Shown: one piece after another, positions 34,318 to 42,462 of the stretch
Layout: each line of letters begins with the position of its first letter
Position numbering within the stretch: the stretch's first letter is position 1
Assembly (NCBI GenBank): GCA_003164035.1
Contig: PLRS01000052.1
Coordinates: 71,392-135,391, forward strand
Direction: 5' to 3'
DNA length: 64,000 bases
DNA from: Bryobacterales bacterium
GTDB taxonomy: Bacteria > Acidobacteriota > Terriglobia > Bryobacterales > Bryobacteraceae
Program-made: the position numbers and the translations under genes
Notes under the pieces: model-generated
The model's database searches: none
What the model was told of the DNA's origin: nothing
The model's input: only the letters and a program-made list of their open reading frames with translations

Positions 34318-34475
34318 GCGCGGTAACCCGATCTGGGGATCTCACGGTTTGGGCGGCGCAAACCGCTCCCTCGCGGTCGCGGCTCGGTAAAGAACGCCGC
34401 GTGTGTTCAATCGCTTACCGAGCCACGACCGCCAGGGAGCGGTTTCCTGAGCTGATTTCCCCAAGACCGGTTAAG
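34318..34475. repeat. MITE-like palindromic element, copy 2
   Basis: The inner arms 34360-34390 and 34415-34445 are 31-bp inverted repeats with two mismatches, sharing the CCGCTCCCTCGCGGTCGCGG core of copy 1. Flanks GATCTGGGGAT on the left and ATTTCCCCAAGACCGGTTAA on the right repeat the outer arms. It occupies part of the 34268-34770 interval, whose remainder (34476-34770) has no feature I can name. Confidence 0.85.
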
Positions 34476-34770
34476 TCTTACCAGGACGCATGGAACTCAT
34501 CATACACGGCGCTACAATGGACCTCTGCGGCCGCTGGCGCCCTTCCGGCTGGATGTCGTAGCAAGAATGGTGGCTTCCTCGGACCCGTCGAGGTCGGAGC
34601 GAAGTCCCCAAACCAGAGCGGTAGGATATCGGGTTCCGGACTAAGGCGTCGGAACCTGGCCTACGGGAGAGCGTGCAATGCGTTGGCCGTCGATTCGCAG
34701 GATTGCTAAAGATGACTGCGCCGGTGGGCGAAGCGGCCATCCGGCGGTGAAGACACCCGGATTCGGGAAC

Positions 34771-37700
34771 ATGCCGTCCGCCGGATATCCTCACAGGACA
34801 TTGCGGTGCCTCCTATCGGCGGCGGCGATCTTCTGCGCCACTCACGTTTACGCGGCCGCTCTCACCGTGACCCGCTTCGACGACACCGAAGCGGTAAGCG
34901 GCGGCATTCCGGGCACCGGTCCCGGCGCAACCGGCGACTTGCGCGCGGCCATTCTGAACGCGAACAGTGGCGACACGATTCTGTTCATCTGTTCCTCCGC
35001 TCCTTGCACCATCGTTCTGAACGGGCCGCTGCCTCCCATCACCTCCAACCTTACCATCGATGGCGGCACGTTTGGCCGGATCGTGATTGACGGCAACAGC
35101 CTGTATCGCGTCTTCTTCGTGGACGTCGGGACGGTGGCCCTAAGCCATCTGCAGATCCAGAACGCCCTCGCCCAGGGAGGCAATGGCGGCGCCAGCGCGC
35201 TGGCGTGCGGAGGCGGAGGCGCGGGGCTGGGAGCGGGTCTGTTTGTGAACGGAGCGACGGCAGCGGCAACCGTCACCGTGACCCAGGTCTACTTCCTCCA
35301 AAACAGCGCCGCTGGCGGGAACGGCGGCTGCTACAGCGGCTACCACGGCTCTGGCGGGGGCGGCGGGCTTGGCGGAAATGGCGGCGACGCTGCGGGTTTC
35401 GAGGACAATTCCACCAGTGGCGGTGGTGGCGGCGTGCTGGGGCCAGGCGCGAACGGCAGCACGACCAGCCTCGATGGGGCTGCCGGCGGACTCGGAGGCG
35501 GAGGCGGCGGCGACCAAAATAGGGATGCATCCGCCGCCCAGGGCCCTGGCGGCGCTGGTTATGCTTCCAATGCCGCGGGCGCTAACGGTACCGATTCGAA
35601 CGCCGGCAACGGCGGGTTTGGCGGGGGCGGGGGAGGCAGTGACTACCAAGGCGGCAACGGCGGCTTCGGCGGCGGCGGTGGCGGGTCCGGAGGAACCGGT
35701 GGTGCTGGTGGACCAGGCGGCGGAGGTGGAGGCGGCAGAACCTCGGGCGCCGGCGGCATATTGTTCGGCGCGGTACAGGGCGGGGCTGGGGGTATGTATT
35801 ACGCTGGGCCGGCTACACAAGGCGGCGGTGGAGCGGCAGCCGGGCCCGATATCTTCGTCAACCAGGGCACTTTGACCACCATCGACAGCGTTTCTTCGGG
35901 TGCGATCGCCACCGGCGGACCCGGCGGCACCTTCGGACCTCACGGCGGGAATGGCGGCTCCGATGCTACCCCGGTTTTCAACTATAACGGCACCGTCAAT
36001 GGCTCTAGTGCGCAAGGCCCCATCGCCGGCGCTCTTCCCGGCAACGTGGTATCGGCTCTGAGCTTCTCCGTCCCCGCGTCCGCCACGCCCGGCGCCTCAT
36101 TCAGCTTCAGTGTCACGGCCCTCAACCCGTCGGACGCTACCGATACGTTCTACAACGGCACCGTTCATTTCACCTGCACCGATCTTTCAGCTACTCTGCC
36201 CGCCGACACCACGTTCGCCAGCGGCGTCTCCGGCACCCTGACGGCAACCTTCAGGACGCCGGGCAACCAGACCATCACCGCCACCGACACGGTCACCTCC
36301 TCGATTACGGGCACATCGGGCACGATAGCGGTGAGCGCCGTTTCCACCTCGACTTCGGTTTCCCCATCGTCCGCGACGGTGACCTACGGAACCGCGCAGA
36401 CCTTTACGGCGACCGTGACCTCCGGCGGGTTTGCGGTGACAGCCGGAACCGTCACCTTCACCGACACGACCACGGCTACAACCCTGGCGAGCGGGCTGGC
36501 ACTGAACGGCATTGGCCAGGCGGCTACCACCGCTACTCTGGCGGCTGGCGGCCACACCATCCAGGCGACATACGTTCCCGACGCCAGCCACGCGGGCAGT
36601 TCCAACACAACCGGCGTCAACGTGAACAAAGCCACGCTGACCGTGACGGCGAATAACGCCGGCAAGGTGTACGGCGCGCCTCTACCCGCATTCGCGGCGA
36701 CCATCACCGGCTTCGTCCATAGCGATCCTTCGGCGGTGGTCGGCGGCTCCGCGAGCCTGACCACCACCGCTACCGCATTGTCGCCCGTAGCCGGTTATGC
36801 GATCACCGTCACCGCGGGCACGCTGGCGGCGGCCAACTACACTTTCACCTTCGTCAGCGGTACCCTGACCGTATCGAAAGCCAGCACCGGCATCACGCTC
36901 ATCGTCTCCGCGGGCACGCTGGCCGCCACGGTTACGGTGGTCCCGCCGGGAGCCGGCACACCCACGGGCACGGTGCAATTCCTGAATGGAAACGCGCTTC
37001 TGGGCACGGTGCCCTTGACGGGGACGACGGCCAGCCTGCCCGGATCGGTGGGCACCATCGTCGCCGTTTATTCCGGGGACGGCAATTTCAGCGGCAGCGC
37101 GTCGAACCCGGTCACGATCTATCCGCCGGCCACATCTTCGCTATCGCTGACCAGCAGCGTAAACCCGTCGTCGCTGGGGCAGGCAGTCACCTTCACCGCC
37201 GTTGTCGGGACGAGTGGCGGGCCGCCCGGCACCGGGCCGCCTACCGGAAGCGTGCAATTTTCGGATGGCGCGGCGCTGCTGGGCAGTGGCACCGTTTCGG
37301 GCGGCCGGGCAACATTCAGCACCAGCGCGCTGACCGGCGGGCACCACACCATCATGGCCCAATACAGCGGCGATTCGACGTGGCCCACGGCCCAGGCCAG
37401 CTACGGCCAGACGGTCAATGCGCCAGTCACCATCACCGTGACAAGTTCCGCAGCCTCGGTCTACGGCCAGGCCGTGACCCTGACGGCCAACGTCAGCGCT
37501 ACCGTGCCGGCGGGATTCGCGGCGCCAACCGGACAAGTGACGTTCTCTTTAGCACCGGTGAGCATATTTGGTCCATCAACGCCGCTGGGTACCGCGCCAC
37601 TGACATCCGGGACGGCGACGCTCAGCGTCACTACCCTGGCCGTGGGCACCGAGACGATCGCGGCGCAATACAGCGGCGACGGCACCTGGAATGCATCGAG

Positions 37701-38718
37701 CGGTTCGACCGCGGTGACGGTTTCGCCGGCTTTCACGGGTACCGCGGTTTCACTCGCCATCGCTTCGGGCCAAATCGTTCTGGCGAGCGCGGTGGCCGCA
37801 GTGGCGCCGGGCGCCGGCACGCCCACCGGCAGCGTGCAGTTTGTGGACACGTCGAACCACACGCCGGTCTCGAGCGCCAGCCTTTCGGGAGGGAAAGCCT
37901 CGGCCACGATTGCCGCCGGCGCGGCGTCCACGGTGCTGGCGCGGCCGATCTCGGCGGTGTATTCGGGAGACGGCAATTTCAAAGGCAGCGCTTCCACGCC
38001 GCTTCCGGCGGTGGTGAATGCGGCTGCGAACCTTTCGGCCAGCTTCGCCGCCGACGAAATCGCCAGCCTGTTCGGCATCGTCGGGCTGACGGGCGATACT
38101 CCGGCCGCGCAACCGTTGACGACGTCGCTGGCCGGGGTGACGGTGAACATCGCCGACAGTGCCGGCACCAGCCGCCTGGCGCCGCTGTACGGAGTGTTCG
38201 CCTCCGCCGGCCAGATCAACTTCCTGGTGCCGGCCGGTTCCGCTTCGGGTCTGGCACTGGTGACCATCGCGCTTCCCGGCGGCGCCACGCCGACGACCGC
38301 AATCGACCTTGCGAACACGGCGCCCGGAATCTTCACCGCGAACATGGACGGGCAGGGCCCCTATGCGGGCCAGGTGATCTATGTCCACGCGGATGGCTCG
38401 CAGACGGTGGCAAACTCGGCCGCGCCCAGCGCGGGCGGCAATACCTATGTGCCCCTCCCGATCGACCTGGGCACGACTGGCGACCAGGTATTCCTGGTGC
38501 TCTACGGCACCGGCCTTCGCCATGCCGGTGCGCTGACGGCGGCGCTGAACGGCGTGAGCGTGCCGGTCGCCTACTTCGGCGCGCAGGGAAGTTACGCGGG
38601 GCTGGACCAGATCAACCTGGGTCCGCTGCCCGCGACCCTGGCGGGAGCGGGGCTGATCAATCTCGCGATCGGCGCGGACGGACAGGCAGCGAACACGGTG
38701 ACGGTGGCTATCCAATAA
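34771..38718 (+). CDS. Very large secreted repeat protein with TIGR03437 C-terminus
   Basis: About 1,315 residues from ATG 34771 (a longer frame opens at 34678). A signal peptide (RTLRCLLSAAAIFCATHVYAA) leads to a polymorphic-autotransporter-like start (LTVTRFDDTEAVSGG, GDLRAAILNANSGDTILF, LTIDGG). Then come about 200 residues extremely rich in Gly (GGNGGFGGGGGGS), then Ig-like and MBG modules (VTYGTAQTFTATVTSGG, KVYGAPLPAFAATITGF, VNPSSLGQAVTFTAVV, GGHHTIMAQYSGDSTW), and finally a TIGR03437 domain (SLFGIVGLTGD, GQINFLVPAG, LYGTGLRHAG, YAGLDQINLG). Such proteins are surface-exposed structural or adhesive proteins; none has a catalytic motif here. Confidence 0.82.
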   Translation: MPSAGYPHRTLRCLLSAAAIFCATHVYAAALTVTRFDDTEAVSGGIPGTGPGATGDLRAAILNANSGDTILFICSSAPCTIVLNGPLPPITSNLTIDGGTFGRIVIDGNSLYRVFFVDVGTVALSHLQIQNALAQGGNGGASALACGGGGAGLGAGLFVNGATAAATVTVTQVYFLQNSAAGGNGGCYSGYHGSGGGGGLGGNGGDAAGFEDNSTSGGGGGVLGPGANGSTTSLDGAAGGLGGGGGGDQNRDASAAQGPGGAGYASNAAGANGTDSNAGNGGFGGGGGGSDYQGGNGGFGGGGGGSGGTGGAGGPGGGGGGGRTSGAGGILFGAVQGGAGGMYYAGPATQGGGGAAAGPDIFVNQGTLTTIDSVSSGAIATGGPGGTFGPHGGNGGSDATPVFNYNGTVNGSSAQGPIAGALPGNVVSALSFSVPASATPGASFSFSVTALNPSDATDTFYNGTVHFTCTDLSATLPADTTFASGVSGTLTATFRTPGNQTITATDTVTSSITGTSGTIAVSAVSTSTSVSPSSATVTYGTAQTFTATVTSGGFAVTAGTVTFTDTTTATTLASGLALNGIGQAATTATLAAGGHTIQATYVPDASHAGSSNTTGVNVNKATLTVTANNAGKVYGAPLPAFAATITGFVHSDPSAVVGGSASLTTTATALSPVAGYAITVTAGTLAAANYTFTFVSGTLTVSKASTGITLIVSAGTLAATVTVVPPGAGTPTGTVQFLNGNALLGTVPLTGTTASLPGSVGTIVAVYSGDGNFSGSASNPVTIYPPATSSLSLTSSVNPSSLGQAVTFTAVVGTSGGPPGTGPPTGSVQFSDGAALLGSGTVSGGRATFSTSALTGGHHTIMAQYSGDSTWPTAQASYGQTVNAPVTITVTSSAASVYGQAVTLTANVSATVPAGFAAPTGQVTFSLAPVSIFGPSTPLGTAPLTSGTATLSVTTLAVGTETIAAQYSGDGTWNASSGSTAVTVSPAFTGTAVSLAIASGQIVLASAVAAVAPGAGTPTGSVQFVDTSNHTPVSSASLSGGKASATIAAGAASTVLARPISAVYSGDGNFKGSASTPLPAVVNAAANLSASFAADEIASLFGIVGLTGDTPAAQPLTTSLAGVTVNIADSAGTSRLAPLYGVFASAGQINFLVPAGSASGLALVTIALPGGATPTTAIDLANTAPGIFTANMDGQGPYAGQVIYVHADGSQTVANSAAPSAGGNTYVPLPIDLGTTGDQVFLVLYGTGLRHAGALTAALNGVSVPVAYFGAQGSYAGLDQINLGPLPATLAGAGLINLAIGADGQAANTVTVAIQ

Positions 38719-38743
38719 GTCTACTTGCGGCCGCGCGCATTCG

Positions 38744-38976
38744 GGTGCTTAACCGTATCTTGGTGGAGTTCGTTCCGGAAACCGCTCCCTCGGAAAGCCG
38801 TGTGAGAATTGGCTGGCAGGCGGAACCGCCTGCCCCACCCAAAAAACCGCTCCCTCGGCGGTCGCGGCTCGGTAAGCGACTGAGGACACGCAGCACTCGT
38901 AACCGAGCCGCGACCGCGAGGGAGCGGTTTCCTCGCCTAACTAAACCGTGAAGTCCCCAGATCGATTAAGCACCCC
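38744..38976. repeat. MITE-like palindromic element, copy 3, with nested insert
   Basis: Inner arms at 38844-38874 and 38900-38930 match copies 1 and 2 with a one-base insertion. Outer flanks are GGTGCTTAACCG (38744) and CCCCAGATCGATTAAGCACC (ending about 38975). Between the left flank and the inner arm is an extra segment: a partial repeat of AACCGCTCCCTCGG (38780-38793), then the hairpin GGCAGGCGG-AA-CCGCCTGCC (38815-38834) ending CCCAC. The copy therefore looks invaded by a second palindromic element. The rest of 38719-39087 is featureless. Confidence 0.8.
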
Positions 38977-39087
38977 ACGCATTTCCAGGGCTGCGAGCGA
39001 GCCGCGTAGGACCCTGGCTTCCGATCACAGAGGAAGACAGCGGGCCAAGCATAACTTACAAGCACGGCTCCCGGGTCGAGTCCCCCA

Positions 39088-41253
39088 TTACTTCACGGCC
39101 CCGTCGATTGGCTTCGATGGCCGTTTGCGAGCCAAGGGGGTCGCCATGACCTGGTTGAACGTCAGCGTGTAGTTGCCGAGCGAATAGGCATAAGCCAAGG
39201 GCTTGGCAACTACATAGTACGTGCCGGCAGGCAGGGTTTGGATGACTTCGGCGTTGGCGCCACCACCGGAACTGCCGTCTTGCGCGACCACGTCATCCTG
39301 CCCGTCGAGCACCGCCAGGGCGGCATCGAAATCGGTGGAAGCCAGCAGCAAGTCGACCGGCGCCGCCGATGCCAGCGTGAGCGAATAAATGTCCGCAAAT
39401 GTGCCGTCGACGTACTGGCAGGAGGTAATCGCCAGCGTGCCGGAAACGCTGCTACCCGGCGTCAGGCTCGCGAGCGGCGCACAAAAGGCGGGCCGCGGTC
39501 CGGAGGCCGCGACAAGACTCACCTGGTACAAGCCACCCGTTCCGCCGGCATCGGCGCTGGCTGCCAGTTGGTAGGTGCCGGCCTGCAGGAACTGGACGAT
39601 CAGCGGATCGTTTGCCGCGTAGCTGTCGTCGTCGCTGCGAAGATAGTTGGCGGAGGAGTCGGTGAGTGCGAGATGCCCCTGAAGCTGGCCGGAGGTCATT
39701 ACCGCGGCGATAACGCCCATCGAAGGCAAGGTGAACTGGTAGAAATCCGCCGGCTGACCGTTGGCCGCGGTACACCCTCCGGAGCCCAAGTCGGTGATGT
39801 AAAAGCTATTGGGAAACAGGCTGACAAACTGCGCGCAGGCCGCTAGCGTGGTTCCGGACTGGGGAGCGAATGTGGTCGTCAATTCGTAGCTGCCCGCACC
39901 CGCCATGGCCGCCGCCAGAATGGTGTAGCTCCCGGCCGGCAGCACGGCGGATCCGTTCGAATCCCCAAGCTCTTCGGTGTCGCTCGCGAGGTAAATCAGG
40001 TTGCCCTTGGCGTCGCTGAGCGCCACCTGTCCGGTGAAGCTGGAAGTTGCCAGGTCCACGTCGAGAGTTCCGGCGCTCGCGAGCGTCAACCCGTATTCAT
40101 CGGCCAGCCCGAGGCTGGTACGACAACTGGTGGCGGACGCCAGAGTCCCGGAAATCGCGCCGGCGGGTTGGGCCGTCGCCACCGCGCAGGGCTGCGGAGC
40201 GCCCGCCGTGAAGGCGTAGGTCAACTGGTAATTGCCCACCGTTCCGCTGCCCGAAACCAAGGCGATGTACGTCCCCGGCGCCAATTGCATGCGGATATCG
40301 GAAACTCCCGCGCCTCCGCCGCCGGAGTCGGCAGCGAGCGAATTGCCGGCCGCATCCAGCAGGCCGAGTGCCGGCACGAACGCACCGCCGGCGACGGTGA
40401 ACTCCGCCAGACCCGCGGCTGCCACCTGAACGTAATAGTAATTGAAATAGGTGGGGCTGCCGCCATTTTCCACAAGCGTGGAACATCCGCCGGCTGTAAT
40501 CGCATTCAAGTCCTGACCGGGCGCGGCGAATGTGGTTTGCGGGAAGCAGGTTTCCGATGCATCCGGCCCAAAGCTGGTCGTGAGCTGATAGGCGCCGGTG
40601 GTGTCCGAGGTGGAAACCACGATTTCATATTGCGATTCTTCACTCACTACCGCAGTCAGGCTGGTAGTGCCGCTGGCGGCAACCGTACCGTCCGCGTTGC
40701 GCACGATCAGCACCGGCGTGAACCCGGTCGCGGTCACCGAAACCGACAGCACTCCCCAGCCATAAGTTGAGAGTGCATACCCTTCATATAGCGTGCCGGA
40801 GGGCATCGCGCAGCCCGACGATCCCAGCACGCCGTTGACGGTCTGATTCAGTCCCACGGCCGGGAACTTGTTGCAGAGCATGCCGGTCTCCGGCGTAAAC
40901 GAGGACTGGACCGAGTACGCGCCCAGCCCGCCGCCGGCCTGCGCGTTCACCAGCAGCGTGTAGAAGCCCGCCTCAATGGGCCGCTGGATACTCACGCCCT
41001 GGGCCAGACTGGCGCCAGTCGTATCCCGCAGGATCAATACCAGGCCACCCGGCGTGGTCGTCAGGCCAATCTGGATCTGCCCGCGAACGGGCAAGGCAAG
41101 ACGATAACTGTCGTAGGCGCTGCCGTCGGAAAGTTGGCAACTGGAAGCAGTCAGCGCGCCGCTGATCTGACCCGCCGGCAGCATACTCGCCGGGACGCAG
41201 TTCTGGCCAGCCAGCACGGAAAGGCCGAACAGAAAAGCTCCGAGTAGCTTCAT
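39088..41253 (-). CDS. Secreted protein with six Cys-paired PPC-like repeats
   Basis: About 721 residues. The ATG at 41253 has TCGGAG upstream and directly starts a signal peptide (MKLLGAFLFGLSVLAG). The mature part is six tandem modules of 105-125 residues resembling bacterial pre-peptidase C-terminal (PPC) beta-sandwiches: each has a first Cys, a second Cys 20 or 21 residues later (e.g. CVPAS...SSC, CAPLAS...TSC), a D.Y.LTL strand, a VLDGQDDVVAQDG-like turn and L.AGTYYV.A. There is no peptidase domain. It is likely a structural/carbohydrate-contacting secreted protein. Confidence 0.8.
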   Translation of the reverse strand: MKLLGAFLFGLSVLAGQNCVPASMLPAGQISGALTASSCQLSDGSAYDSYRLALPVRGQIQIGLTTTPGGLVLILRDTTGASLAQGVSIQRPIEAGFYTLLVNAQAGGGLGAYSVQSSFTPETGMLCNKFPAVGLNQTVNGVLGSSGCAMPSGTLYEGYALSTYGWGVLSVSVTATGFTPVLIVRNADGTVAASGTTSLTAVVSEESQYEIVVSTSDTTGAYQLTTSFGPDASETCFPQTTFAAPGQDLNAITAGGCSTLVENGGSPTYFNYYYVQVAAAGLAEFTVAGGAFVPALGLLDAAGNSLAADSGGGGAGVSDIRMQLAPGTYIALVSGSGTVGNYQLTYAFTAGAPQPCAVATAQPAGAISGTLASATSCRTSLGLADEYGLTLASAGTLDVDLATSSFTGQVALSDAKGNLIYLASDTEELGDSNGSAVLPAGSYTILAAAMAGAGSYELTTTFAPQSGTTLAACAQFVSLFPNSFYITDLGSGGCTAANGQPADFYQFTLPSMGVIAAVMTSGQLQGHLALTDSSANYLRSDDDSYAANDPLIVQFLQAGTYQLAASADAGGTGGLYQVSLVAASGPRPAFCAPLASLTPGSSVSGTLAITSCQYVDGTFADIYSLTLASAAPVDLLLASTDFDAALAVLDGQDDVVAQDGSSGGGANAEVIQTLPAGTYYVVAKPLAYAYSLGNYTLTFNQVMATPLARKRPSKPIDGAVK

Positions 41254-41436
41254 CGCTCCGAACACGTCTTTTGCATTGCCTTAGTACGACTTCATGTTAG
41301 CAAGATACGACTGGCCCTTCCGCCGGGTTACCTGACCGGATCTTGCCGCTGAGTGCCATCAGCCACGCCAGCCTGTCAAAGCCGGGCTCGAACTGACGTG
41401 GCTTGCCTGACCTGCAACCATGGCATACTGGGGAAA

Positions 41437-42066
41437 ATGAGATTTCCATGGTTTGCGGCAGCGGCCGCGTGTCTGGCGTTGAGTGGATGTTCCTCGCCGG
41501 AGCCGGCCAAAGAGGCGGCGGTCCGGAGTTTCAAGGCGCCGGACGTATTCAAGATCAAGCTCGATACTTCGAAGGGACCGGTGGCGATTGAAATTCACCG
41601 CGATTGGGCGCCGATCGGGGCGGATCATCTGTACGACCTGGTAAAGCATGGCTACTACGACGGGGCTCGTTTCTTCCGCGTGTTGCCGGGCTTTATGGCG
41701 CAGTTCGGCATCGCCGCGGATCCGGCCGTGACCAGGAAATGGGTGGACGCGCGGATTCCCGACGACCCGGTGACGCAGCACAACACGGTGGGCATGCTGA
41801 CCTACGCCACCTCGGGACCGGCTTCGCGCACCACCCAGCTTTTTATCAATATGGCCGATAATTCCCGGCTGGATTCGCAGGGCTTCGCGCCGCTGGGCAC
41901 GGTGATTTCCGGCATGGATGCGGTGATGAGCTTTTATTCCGGCTACGGCGAAGGCGCGCCGAGCGGGGCCGGACCGGACCAGCAGACGATCACCAGCCAG
42001 GGGAACGAGTACCTGCAGGGCCATTTTCCCTTGCTCGATTTCATCAAGACGGCGACGGTGGAGTGA
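41437..42066 (+). CDS. Lipoprotein cyclophilin-type peptidyl-prolyl isomerase
   Basis: A 209-residue cyclophilin-fold protein with a lipoprotein signal (FAAAAACLALSGC, lipobox ending at C18). The fold is visible: FKIKLDTSKGPVAIEIHRDWAPIGADHLYDLVKHGYYDGARFFRV.. (R and F of the active site), FMAQFGIA, GMLTYATSGPASRTTQLFINM, FAPLGTVISGMDAV. It catalyses cis/trans isomerisation of prolines of exported proteins at the membrane. ATG 41437 is used; GGGGAAA precedes it. Confidence 0.92.
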   Translation: MRFPWFAAAAACLALSGCSSPEPAKEAAVRSFKAPDVFKIKLDTSKGPVAIEIHRDWAPIGADHLYDLVKHGYYDGARFFRVLPGFMAQFGIAADPAVTRKWVDARIPDDPVTQHNTVGMLTYATSGPASRTTQLFINMADNSRLDSQGFAPLGTVISGMDAVMSFYSGYGEGAPSGAGPDQQTITSQGNEYLQGHFPLLDFIKTATVE

Positions 42067-42138
42067 TATAGTGGAGGGAGCCCCGATGTGAAGGGGACCA
42101 AGAAGTAATCCATACAGGGTCAAATTGGATCGACGCGG

Positions 42139-42167
42139 CCCGGCGGGAGCGAAAAGCTTCCGCCGGG
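42139..42167. terminator. Likely intrinsic terminator after cyclophilin gene
   Basis: CCCGGCGG (42139-42146) pairs with CCGCCGGG (42160-42167); GAGC/GCTT extends the stem to 12 bp around a GAAAA loop. The following TTGTCTGTTGTTG is T-rich. Position is 73 bases after the cyclophilin stop. Confidence 0.7.
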
Positions 42168-42179
42168 TTGTCTGTTGTT

Positions 42180-42204
42180 GTGGGACAGGCCTCCTGGCCT
42201 GTCG
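42180..42204. repeat. Palindromic element arm upstream of HicB
   Basis: GTGGGACAGGCCTCCTGGCC followed by TGTC: a hairpin (GACAGGCC/GGCCTGTC) almost identical to one arm of the element at 2846-2869 on the opposite strand. It lies just before the hicB-like gene. Confidence 0.7.
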
Positions 42205-42222
42205 CGGGCCGTCCGCATAGGA

Positions 42223-42462
42223 ATGGCTGAACCGCTAAGGTATACCGTCATCGTTGAGCGCGCCGAAACAGGCTATGGCGCCTACGTCCCCGACCTGCCC
42301 GGATGCGGCGCCACGGGGAAGACCGAAGCCGAGGTGCGAGACCGTATCCGAAAGGCCATTGAAATACACCTCCGCAGCATGCGCGAGGATGGCGACCGAA
42401 TTCCCGAGCCCACCTCAACAGGACGGACCACCGAAGGCGATGGCCCGTCCCCGTTGCGCTAG
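42223..42462 (+). CDS. Orphan HicB-like antitoxin
   Basis: A 79-residue HicB family protein: YTVIVERAETGYGAYVPDLPGCGATGKTEAEVRDRIRKAIEIHL has the PDLPGC and GxT.xEx..R...AI signature. There is no hicA on either side, so it is an orphan antitoxin. Its stop overlaps, by four bases on opposite strands, the stop of the M14 peptidase gene. Confidence 0.75.
   Translation: MAEPLRYTVIVERAETGYGAYVPDLPGCGATGKTEAEVRDRIRKAIEIHLRSMREDGDRIPEPTSTGRTTEGDGPSPLR

Noticed and set aside
34600-34770. Possible riboswitch before the large repeat protein
   Set aside because: Several GC stems can be drawn but none matches the conserved core of a riboswitch class I know.
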